A stretch of DNA of 16,028 bases from Clostridiales bacterium (GTDB taxonomy: Bacteria; Bacillota; Clostridia; Oscillospirales; QAMX01). Position numbers and translations under genes: made by a program. Below, in pieces: positions 1 to 6,178 of the stretch. The DNA lies in NCBI GenBank assembly GCA_003149835.1, contig QAMX01000158.1:1-16028 (forward strand), in the 5' to 3' direction. Position 1 is the stretch's first letter. Every line of letters begins with the position of its first letter. The notes under the pieces are model-generated. The model ran no database searches. It was not told where the DNA came from and worked only from the letters and a program-made list of their open reading frames with translations.

Positions 1-3
1 TAG

Positions 4-168
4 TCGATTGTAAAACTGCGTTTTACAATCGAGAGACTCGCGCTGATCGCACACGCTGCGCTCGTTTGGTCGGCGCGAGGGCTCGCTATGCTCGCCAAAG
101 TCGAGTTTTTGAGGTGGCAAAGCCGCCTCCAAAACGAATTTGAATGGGAAAACTACGTTTTACAATCG
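4..168. repeat. Palindrome-rich intergenic repeat-like block
   Basis: A perfect inverted repeat with 13-base arms (4-16 and 20-32, loop TGC) opens the block. The segment 12-31 recurs in the same orientation at 149-168 with one mismatch in 20. Between the copies are further hairpins: CTCGCGC at 37-43 with GCGCGAG at 73-79, GCGAG at 75-79 with CTCGC at 82-86, and GAGGTGGC at 111-118 with GCCGCCTC at 122-129 (one G-T pair). ATTGC/GCAAT at 174-186 follows. No credible coding frame crosses it. The density of hairpins and the repeated end suggest a dispersed intergenic repeat or part of one cut by the window edge; genome-wide copy number cannot be judged here. Confidence 0.55.
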
Positions 169-529
169 CCTATATTGCTCCGCAATGGTTGCTCACAGTT
201 TCTGTTATACCATATTCTGTCTTTTCGGTCAAGTATTTTTTTATTTTTTATTTCAAATAAAAGGATATATATTGGATTTCGAAACAAATTCGCCTACACC
301 GTCTCTTTTCTCCGCACACGTTCTTTCCATTCGTCCGAAATGCCGGTTCCGCAGCGGAATCGCTCCCAAGCGCCGGCGGTTTTCGTGCTTCGCTCCGTCC
401 GGGGCGCCGCTCGCTTTTCGGCGCGCGGTTTCCGCTCGCCGTTTTTGTCCGTATCCGCCGGCTATATCAGGCTGATCGGAAACACCTTTGCGCAAAACGG
501 CGCGTTTCTCGGCTGACCGCTCTTTTTTT
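169..529. other. Intergenic stretch without a recognisable gene
   Basis: About 360 bases between the repeat-like block and the terminator. The first part (to about 300) is AT-rich with T and A runs; the rest is GC-rich. Short open frames exist on both strands (for example 140-475 plus and 253-495 minus), but none has a good ribosome site or a recognisable protein sequence. I see no tRNA, rRNA or riboswitch signature. Confidence 0.5.
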
Positions 530-570
530 AAACGCCCGCCCGCCTTCCGGCAAAGCGGGCGGGCGTTTTT
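530..570 (+). terminator. Strong rho-independent terminator
   Basis: Perfect 14-base arms (530-543 and 555-568; core GCCCGCCCGC/GCGGGCGGGC), an 11-base loop and a T run (566-570). It would end plus-strand transcription arriving from the left, and insulates the lexA promoter 40 bases downstream. Confidence 0.85.
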
Positions 571-603
571 GAGGGCAGAAAAAGACCGGCGCTTTTTTTA
601 TTG

Positions 604-617
604 TGAACTATTGTTTC
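604..617 (+). promoter_or_regulatory. LexA (SOS) operator of lexA
   Basis: TGAACTATTGTTTC fits the Bacillus-type SOS box CGAACRNRYGTTYC in both half-sites (GAAC and GTTTC); the spacer matches less well. It covers the -35 element of the lexA promoter, the expected place for autorepression. Site seen in sequence; regulation inferred from the family. Confidence 0.75.
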
Positions 618-639
618 CACTCGCGTTTTGTGGTATAAT
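611..639 (+). promoter_or_regulatory. lexA promoter
   Basis: TTGTTT (611-616), 17-base spacer, TATAAT (634-639), with a TGG just upstream of the -10. Transcription would start near 646, giving a leader of about 170 bases before the lexA ATG. Confidence 0.75.
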
Positions 640-757
640 AAAAATATGTAAGTTTCTTTTTATGATAAAAGCTTCATAAAGCTTTATTCGGAAAGGCCGG
701 AGCGTTTCCGCTTTGGCCCCGCCTGGCGGACGGCCGGTTTCCGCCGCTATCATTCTG

Positions 758-805
758 ATGAAAGGGGAAAAATAGCGTCCTGTCCGCGGAACGGACGGCG
801 CTATT
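758..805 (+). promoter_or_regulatory. Folded lexA leader with AUG-AAAGGGG minigene
   Basis: The leader holds ATG AAA GGG GAA AAA TAG (758-775). From 771 a hairpin forms: AATAGCG (771-777) pairs with CGCTATT (799-805), with an inner stem GTCCG (782-786)/CGGAC (792-796). The lexA ATG lies 12 bases after the hairpin and has no nearby Shine-Dalgarno sequence; the only one is the AAAGGGG (761-767) on the far side. The fold may bring that site near the start, or the minigene may couple translation. Structure seen; role inferred. Confidence 0.5.
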
Positions 806-817
806 CGACATGTAACC

Positions 818-1402
818 ATGCAGCCGCTGAAAGGAAAAATCAAAGAGGTTTACGAGTTTATCGAAGCCACCATTAATAAAAACGGAGTCCCGCCCTCTGT
901 GCGCGAAATCTGCAAGGGCGTCAACCTGCAATCCCCCTCCTCTGTTCACGGTTATCTTGAAAAGTTGCAGGAGCTCGGCTATATCAGCAAGGACTCGAAA
1001 AAAATGCGGACCATTACGCTCACCAACAGCAAGGGCTATACGCGCGTCCCCGTGATCGGGCGGGTCACCGCCGGTCAGCCGATTCTGGCCTTCGAGGAGG
1101 TCACCGGCTATATCTGCTACAACACCGACGACAACGGCGATTATTTCGCGCTGAATGTCACGGGCGACTCGATGATCAACGCCGGAATTTTAGACGGAGA
1201 TCTCGTCATCGTCCGCAGGCAGGCGACCGCCCGCAACGGCGAGATCGTCATCGCCATGATCGACGGAGAGGCTACGGTCAAGCGCCTGAAAATTGAGGGA
1301 AACGATATTTGGCTGCTGCCTGAAAACCCGGCCTACGCCCCCATCGACGGCAATCGCTGCGACATTCTCGGGAAGGTGTGCTCGCTCTCCCGCGCCTATT
1401 AA
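818..1402 (+). CDS. lexA: LexA repressor (SOS master regulator)
   Basis: 194 residues, usual length for Firmicute LexA. The N-terminal winged-helix domain (about 1-68) carries the family pattern PPSVREI at 25-31 and SSVHGYLEKL at 41-50, the recognition helix region. The C-terminal S24 peptidase-like domain shows the self-cleavage site Ala85-Gly86, the catalytic Ser118 in GDSM and Lys155 in ATVKRL, so it should be competent for RecA-stimulated autocleavage. It binds SOS boxes as a dimer and represses DNA repair genes. ATG 818 gives an N-terminus that aligns with other LexA proteins, although no Shine-Dalgarno is close; the leader upstream is folded. An SOS box overlapping its promoter predicts autorepression. 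The next gene has its own promoter, so lexA is probably monocistronic. Confidence 0.95.
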   Translation: MQPLKGKIKEVYEFIEATINKNGVPPSVREICKGVNLQSPSSVHGYLEKLQELGYISKDSKKMRTITLTNSKGYTRVPVIGRVTAGQPILAFEEVTGYICYNTDDNGDYFALNVTGDSMINAGILDGDLVIVRRQATARNGEIVIAMIDGEATVKRLKIEGNDIWLLPENPAYAPIDGNRCDILGKVCSLSRAY

Positions 1403-1435
1403 GCGGGCCGTCCGCGCGATGTTAAAAAATAGCGG

Positions 1436-1464
1436 TGGAAATTTTTCTGTTTTTGTTGTATAAT
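1436..1464 (+). promoter_or_regulatory. Promoter for the gene at 1618
   Basis: Perfect TATAAT (1459-1464) with a weak -35 (TGGAAA, 1436-1441) at 17 bases. Predicted start near 1471 leaves a leader of roughly 147 bases. No SOS box is seen here. Confidence 0.55.
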
Positions 1465-1510
1465 AGCTTGCTGTATTCTGTTGTTCGCGCCGGAGCACAG
1501 CGCATGATTT

Positions 1511-1604
1511 GGAGGATTTCATCATTTATGAAAGGATAGACCGCGTTTGCCGCCGCAGGTCTGCTCCGCCCCCTATCCCGGGCGGCCCGGCTGCTCAGTC
1601 TATC
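1511..1604 (+). promoter_or_regulatory. Folded leader with AUG-AAAGGA-UAG minigene
   Basis: A good GGAGG (1511-1515) precedes not the main gene but a three-codon frame ATG AAA GGA TAG (1528-1539). GATAGAC (1535-1541) pairs with GTCTATC (1598-1604); inside are GCCGCC/GGCGGC (1549-1554/1581-1586) and, as an alternative, CCGGG/CCCGG (1578-1590). The next ATG in the same frame is 1618, 13 bases past the hairpin and without a local Shine-Dalgarno. The layout copies the lexA leader. Confidence 0.45.
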
Positions 1605-1617
1605 ACGGTTGTTTCTT

Positions 1618-2022
1618 ATGAATATTAAACTGACAAACAGAGAATTTCGTTTACTTTTGGATCTCGTCTATGCCGGCAACTGGGTCATCAACTCGATTCG
1701 GGGCGACGACCGCATCGGCGAATACGACGAATTGGAAAGCGCCGTCTTTTCCCACTGCCGCGAATGCGGGCTGGACGCTTTGGTGGAGGGCGCGGAGTGC
1801 GTCCCCTCCGGGAAATACGTCGACGGCGGCATCCATGAGGCGATCCTTGATTATGAGGATATGGTGTTTTACGGAATCCTCGCGGAGGAGCTGGCTCGCC
1901 GCGACTTAAAGGACAAGGACGTAGACGGCGCTGACAGCGATCTGTTGGCGAAAAAAATCGATGCATATATGGCCGAATTTTCGCAAAACGGCATTGAAAA
2001 CGTCGCCGTGTTCGGCGTATAG
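1618..2022 (+). CDS. Small acidic protein of unknown function
   Basis: 134 residues from ATG 1618; a TTG at 1609 would add three residues. I do not recognise the family. The protein is soluble-looking, clearly acidic, with no signal peptide or membrane segment. The N-terminal half (about 5-45) and the C-terminal half (about 73-122) look helical, with a short Cys-x-x-Cys pair (Cys47, Cys50) and a third cysteine at 61. Codon choice matches neighbours. It has its own TATAAT promoter and a long folded leader with a three-codon frame upstream; no Shine-Dalgarno lies directly before the start, so the start is uncertain. It sits between lexA and the P-type ATPase-like gene, but that says little about its role. 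Confidence 0.75.
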   Translation: MNIKLTNREFRLLLDLVYAGNWVINSIRGDDRIGEYDELESAVFSHCRECGLDALVEGAECVPSGKYVDGGIHEAILDYEDMVFYGILAEELARRDLKDKDVDGADSDLLAKKIDAYMAEFSQNGIENVAVFGV

Positions 2023-2043
2023 ACTTGCCGGCATGCTTAGACG

Positions 2044-2084
2044 GCCGGAATGTTTACGCCGTTTGGCGTTTTCCGGCTGATTTT
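2044..2084 (+). terminator. Possible weak terminator after the unknown acidic gene
   Basis: Nested hairpin: GCCGGAA (2044-2050)/TTCCGGC (2071-2077) outside ACGCC (2056-2060)/GGCGT (2065-2069), followed by TGATTTT. The internal bulge and short T run make it weak; it could permit read-through into the next gene. Confidence 0.4.
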
Positions 2085-2108
2085 GAAAACAGGTGGTGAT
2101 ATGCGCTT

Positions 2109-4394
2109 GTGAACGACAACATGAACCCGCTGCCGGAGGAAAGCCGGCAGGCTCCCGCCGAAACGTCCGACGGTTTTTCGGAAGCGGACGCCGCGCAGAC
2201 CGACGAGCCGGCGGCCCCTGAGCGCAACAGAGAATTTGACATCGCAAAACACGGGATCCTGCTGATGAAAACCGGCAGGCTGGTTGTTTTGCTCTTTTTG
2301 TTTGCCTCCTCGCTGATCCTCTTTTTGCAGGACAACCTCCCGGCCTCTCTTTTCGTGTTCGCGCTGCTGGCCGTGGTTTTTGCCGTGATCGAGATCACCG
2401 AGCGCGGCATCGCATCGCGTTTGAACATCCGCCGCCGCATGCTGACCGAGCTGGAATTCCGGATTTTTTTTGCTTCAAAAGAGACCAACGCGCTCTACAT
2501 CTCCCCGTTTTTGCGGATGCTCCCCGTTGTCTGCGGGTTGATCGCCGCGATTCTGTTCTACGCGCTGCATCCGGACATCGGCGAACAGCGGATCGACGGA
2601 CTGCTCGCCTGTCTGTGCGCGTCGTTTGTGTCCGGCGTTTCGGTTACAGCGCCCTTTGCGGCGCTGAACGCGGCGGAAACGCTGCGGCGCTTTGATATCA
2701 CCATCGAAAATTATCTCTGTCTGTCGCGCCTCGCGCGGGCGCGCGTCCTCCTGGCCGACCAGTCGGTCTTTTACGGCTCCAAGAGCGCGGAGCTGCGCGG
2801 CTTCTATGCCGACGGCGCGCTCCACCCCGTCGCGGATCTGGATTTTGAAACCTATCTCCCCCTCGTGCTCGGCTTCTGCCGCTGCGACGACGGGTCGCTC
2901 GCGGCGGCCTGCGGATTTCGGCAGAGCCTTTCCGACGTGCTGCTCCGCGCCATGCGTACGACGCCGATGGAACACCGCGTGCTCCTCTCCGCTCCGTCGG
3001 CAACCTATACGCCTTACGACGCCGAAACGGGCGTCGTCGCGGCGAAGCTGACCTCGCCGGACGGACACGCCGTGGCCTATCGCGCCGGAAAGCCGGAGGC
3101 GATTCTGCCGCACGTCACCAGAATTCTCGACCGAAACGACCCCCGCCCGGCCGACGCCGCCGATCTCCGGCGGCTCAACGCCGTGCTGCGGCGCATCTAC
3201 GAGATCGGCCGTCAGGCGATCGCGCTCGCCTATGACTCGGAGGACGGCTCGCTGACCTTCATCGGCTATCTCTTCGTCTCCTCCGCGCCCGTCGACGGCG
3301 CGGAAGCGGCGGTGCAGACGCTTCGCGGCAACGGCGTAGGCGTCGTCTACGTCAGCCGCGAGCATGAGAGCTGCGCTTTTTACCGCGCCTCGGCGCTCGG
3401 CGTCACCAACGATATGAGCCGGATCATCACCGGCGCGCGCATCGACAACTTCCGCCCCGAAAGCCTTGAACGCGCGGCTCGGCGCGCCCGTATCGCCGCG
3501 GAGATGAGCGGCGAGCACAGAGAGGCTCTTTCCGCCGTCATTTCCGCGCAGGGCGAAACCATCATCGCCGCCTCCGACGACGCCAACGACCGCCTCTTTG
3601 AGCACGCCGACACGCTGATTTCCGTCCCTGCGGAAAGCGAATATGCGCTCGATCTCACGGCGCGCGGCTGCAAGATCACCGATATCGCCGAGATCTGCCG
3701 CGCGACGCGGGCGGCCTGCGACGCGGCCGTGCGCGCGGCGGTGTATATGCTCTGCGTCCCATTTTCCGTCGTGCTGTTTTTGCTGATCACCTCGGCGGCG
3801 GCGCTGCCGCCCCTGACGGTTCCGGCCGCCGTCTTTCTGTCGTTTTTCATTCCGCTCCCGTTTGGCTACCTGATCGCTTCCCGCAGCGCCTCGTCGCTTG
3901 CCCCCGCGCCGCCGCCGGTCTTCGCGGCCGCCGACAAGCCCGTGCGCCGGTCGACGCGCCGCAAGCCGGTCGGCCGGCTGTATCTGATCTGGTCGGCTGC
4001 GGCCTCGGCTTTCACCGCGCTGTATGCGGCGCAGCTCTACAATCAGCTCGCTCCGGTGTCAAACGCCGGCGTATTGGCGGCGTCCGCCGCCGTCTTTCTG
4101 ACGCTGCTCGTCTCCGCCGCCGTCAACGCCGCCGTCTCCTTTGTATGGGGGCATTCGCTCTTTACCGTGCTTGACCGAAAAAACCGGCTGATCCTGTGGT
4201 TTATCGCCGTTGTGTGCGCAGCAGGCTTCGGGCTGCTGCGCATCGGCGCGGTGAATTCGCTGTTCTCCTTCGGGCTGCTGGCGTTCAGAACTCTGCCGAA
4301 GACTGTGGTGCCCGCCGTGATTACGGCGCTGGTCTACGAGCTCGGCGCGCTGGCCGCGCGGCTGCTCTCCCGCCGCGGCGCCGACGGGAATTAG
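2109..4394 (+). CDS. Degenerate P-type ATPase-like membrane protein
   Basis: 761 residues from GTG 2109, chosen because AGGTGGTG (2091-2098) lies 10 bases upstream. Segment order follows a P-type cation ATPase: hydrophilic N-terminus (1-50), TM pair (about 57-93), short cytosolic loop (94-135), TM pair (136-192), large cytosolic region (193-535), then about six TM segments (541-753). Landmarks align by eye but are altered: DKTGT becomes DQSVF (Asp217 kept), KGAPE becomes AGKPE (326-330), TGDH becomes SREH (416-419), the PEHK lysine becomes Arg471, and GDGVND becomes SDDAND (489-494, with Asp490, Asn493 and Asp494 kept). The actuator loop is only about 43 residues and lacks TGES; the TM4 PEG is PFA. 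Phosphoryl-cycle transport therefore looks unlikely; a sensor, scaffold or regulatory subunit is possible. Followed 60 bases later by the CYTH gene. Family assignment is visual and needs a profile search. Confidence 0.75.
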   Translation: MNDNMNPLPEESRQAPAETSDGFSEADAAQTDEPAAPERNREFDIAKHGILLMKTGRLVVLLFLFASSLILFLQDNLPASLFVFALLAVVFAVIEITERGIASRLNIRRRMLTELEFRIFFASKETNALYISPFLRMLPVVCGLIAAILFYALHPDIGEQRIDGLLACLCASFVSGVSVTAPFAALNAAETLRRFDITIENYLCLSRLARARVLLADQSVFYGSKSAELRGFYADGALHPVADLDFETYLPLVLGFCRCDDGSLAAACGFRQSLSDVLLRAMRTTPMEHRVLLSAPSATYTPYDAETGVVAAKLTSPDGHAVAYRAGKPEAILPHVTRILDRNDPRPADAADLRRLNAVLRRIYEIGRQAIALAYDSEDGSLTFIGYLFVSSAPVDGAEAAVQTLRGNGVGVVYVSREHESCAFYRASALGVTNDMSRIITGARIDNFRPESLERAARRARIAAEMSGEHREALSAVISAQGETIIAASDDANDRLFEHADTLISVPAESEYALDLTARGCKITDIAEICRATRAACDAAVRAAVYMLCVPFSVVLFLLITSAAALPPLTVPAAVFLSFFIPLPFGYLIASRSASSLAPAPPPVFAAADKPVRRSTRRKPVGRLYLIWSAAASAFTALYAAQLYNQLAPVSNAGVLAASAAVFLTLLVSAAVNAAVSFVWGHSLFTVLDRKNRLILWFIAVVCAAGFGLLRIGAVNSLFSFGLLAFRTLPKTVVPAVITALVYELGALAARLLSRRGADGN

Positions 4395-4454
4395 GCGCTC
4401 GGCGCGCTTCCATCCGCCGCCAACGTACACGGCCAGAGAGGAGAGAACCTCGCT

Positions 4455-5084
4455 TTGACGGAAACCGAAATCAAACTGTCCTGCGCGGATCAGGCGCGGC
4501 TGCTCGCCGCTTTCCGCGACGATTTGCTGCAAAGCGCAGCCGTTTCCGCGCCGAAATCCCTGCATATGCACTCCGAATACTACGATACGCCTGACGCCGC
4601 GCTGTTTGCGGCGGGCTGTTCCCTCCGCTTTCGAACGGAAAACGGCAGCGGCTATATCACCCTGAAAACCGACCCGCCGTCTGTAAACGCCGCGCCGCTC
4701 TCCGACGGGCTGGCGGTTCGCAGCGAATATGAATTTCCCGCCGCTTCGTTTTCCGACGGGCTGCCGCGTATCCTTGCCTCCGCGCCGCAATATGCCGAAG
4801 CGCTTCGCGCCGCGCTGCCCCATCTGCGGCGGACCGCTTCGGTCACCTACGAGCGGGTCGATCTGACAACTCGCTTCGGCGAAACGGCCGTGGTTTTTTC
4901 GCTGGATCAGGGATATCTCAACGGCGACGCGGAAAATCGCTTTTTTGAGCTGGAAGCGGAGTTGAAGCAGGGCGACGTCGAAACGCTCCATGCCGTGTGC
5001 CGGACGCTTTCCCAAGCCTACGGGCTGGTTCCTGTGACGGTTTCCAAGCTCCGGCGCGCGCTTGACGCCCAGCGAAGCCAATAG
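4455..5084 (+). CDS. CYTH-domain protein (triphosphatase-like)
   Basis: 209 residues, a single CYTH triphosphate-tunnel domain without a CHAD partner. Start is TTG 4455, placed by a GAGG-containing purine run at 4435-4445; it also puts the signature ExExK (Glu3, Glu5, Lys7) at the N-terminus where this family has it. Other tunnel residues are visible: YYDTP (42-46), Arg58 and Arg60 in LRFR, Lys71, Arg89/Glu91, Arg134, Asp151 and the acidic run ELEAE (165-169), plus SKLRRA (197-202) near the end. Family members hydrolyse inorganic triphosphate, thiamine triphosphate or related nucleotides with Mg2+ or Mn2+; the substrate cannot be read from sequence. The active site looks complete, unlike both neighbours. 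It lies 60 bases after the ATPase-like gene and is likely co-transcribed with it. Confidence 0.85.
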   Translation: MTETEIKLSCADQARLLAAFRDDLLQSAAVSAPKSLHMHSEYYDTPDAALFAAGCSLRFRTENGSGYITLKTDPPSVNAAPLSDGLAVRSEYEFPAASFSDGLPRILASAPQYAEALRAALPHLRRTASVTYERVDLTTRFGETAVVFSLDQGYLNGDAENRFFELEAELKQGDVETLHAVCRTLSQAYGLVPVTVSKLRRALDAQRSQ

Positions 5085-5266
5085 AGGCCGGGAGCCGGGT
5101 TTATGAGAAAAAAGGCTCCGGCGCGCCGTTTTTCCGCCGGACAGAGCCGTTCGTTTGGAAGCCCGCCGCTGCCCGCGCATCACTTGTCTGACCGGTGATT
5201 TTGAATCAGCCTCGGCCTGTGAAACGCCGCCCTTATCCTGAATATGATTTCGGAGGAATCCGCCTA

Positions 5267-5980
5267 ATGTTAACCGTAGACAGGCTTGCGGGGATTTTGG
5301 AGCACACCGTTTTGCGGCCGGACAGCACCGCCGCGCTCCTCAAAGACGCCTGCGCCCTTGTGACAAGCTGGAATATCCCGACGCTCTCCGTCCGCTCCTG
5401 CGACGTCGCCGACGCCGTGCGGCTTCTGAAAGGCAGCGGCGTGCGCGTCTCGTCCGCCGTCGATTTCCCCCACGGCTCGTGCGACAGCTCCGTGAAGCTC
5501 GCCGAGGCGCAGAAGGCGATCGACGACGGCGCCGCCGAGCTGACGACCGTGGTCAATGTCGGGCGGCTCCTGTCCGACCGCTTTGACTGCGTTGAGCAGG
5601 ATTGCCGCGCCCTTGTGATGACGGCGTACCGGCGCGGCGTGCCGGTCAAGCTGATCTTAGAAACCTGCTTTTTAAATGCGCGCTATCGCCGTGCGGCCTG
5701 CGAAATCGCCGAACGCACCGGGATCGCCCAAGTCGTCACCTCGACCGGCTATGCCACCGCCGGCGCCTCTCCGGCCGATATCGCCGAGCTGCGCGGCTAT
5801 CTGCCGGATAAAATCCGCATTGCCGCCTGCGGCGGCGTGCGGACGCTGGAACAGGCCGTTTCTCTATATGCGGCGGGCGCGGACCGCGTCTGCACCGGCA
5901 ACTCCGCCCATATTCTCGCGGAAGCCGCCGCGCTGCAGCGGGACGGCAAGGCGCTGGAATCGGTTTCCGCGGCGGTCTGA
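5267..5980 (+). CDS. deoC: DeoC-family aldolase homologue lacking catalytic lysines
   Basis: 237 residues from ATG 5267, chosen for GGAGG (5252-5256) 10 bases upstream; a GTG at 5195 would add 24 unlikely residues. The whole deoxyribose-phosphate aldolase TIM barrel is recognisable: LEHTVLRPDST (11-21) for IDHTLLKPDAT, DFPHG (66-70) for GFPLG, VKLILETCFL (127-136), TSTGYATAGA (158-167) and CGGVR (188-192). But the residues that make DeoC work are changed: the Schiff-base lysine of FVKTSTG is Val157, the second lysine of VKASGGVR is Ala186, and the aspartate of EIDMVIN is Thr93. Only Lys128 of the VKVIIET strand remains. Cleavage of 2-deoxyribose-5-phosphate by the normal mechanism is thus doubtful. 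The symbol marks the family, not a proven activity. It lies about 180 bases after the CYTH gene. Confidence 0.8.
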   Translation: MLTVDRLAGILEHTVLRPDSTAALLKDACALVTSWNIPTLSVRSCDVADAVRLLKGSGVRVSSAVDFPHGSCDSSVKLAEAQKAIDDGAAELTTVVNVGRLLSDRFDCVEQDCRALVMTAYRRGVPVKLILETCFLNARYRRAACEIAERTGIAQVVTSTGYATAGASPADIAELRGYLPDKIRIAACGGVRTLEQAVSLYAAGADRVCTGNSAHILAEAAALQRDGKALESVSAAV

Positions 5981-6178
5981 CCGGGGATCACGCCGGTTTT
6001 CCGCGGCCTGCTCCGACCCATACCACCCTCCGGCCGTTTCTCCCATCCCCGCCCGCTCTTCGCCGCGGCGCAGCCGTTTTTTTCAGACAGCGGCCGAAAT
6101 GCCGTGTTTTTCCAGCTTTCCCTTCCGGATTTTTTTAAACACATCCGCTCGCTGCGCGGCGGAGAAAGGATTCTATTC

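Noticed and set aside
253..495. 80-codon minus-strand frame in the left intergenic region
   Set aside because: No ribosome site and a Arg/Lys-rich translation with no family resemblance.
2475..3605. 376-codon open frame antisense to the ATPase-like gene
   Set aside because: Same reason: composition of a shadow frame and no recognisable domain.
5088..5133. Possible terminator after the CYTH gene
   Set aside because: CCGGGAGCC/GGCTCCGG needs a bulged G and the T run follows eight bases later, so it is too weak to call.
5979..6000. Possible terminator after the DeoC-like gene
   Set aside because: Only a five-pair stem (ACCGG/CCGGT) with four Ts.
5981..6178. Possible T-box leader before hisS
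   Set aside because: The gap is long enough, but no TGGNACCGCG-type antiterminator sequence or terminator before hisS was found.
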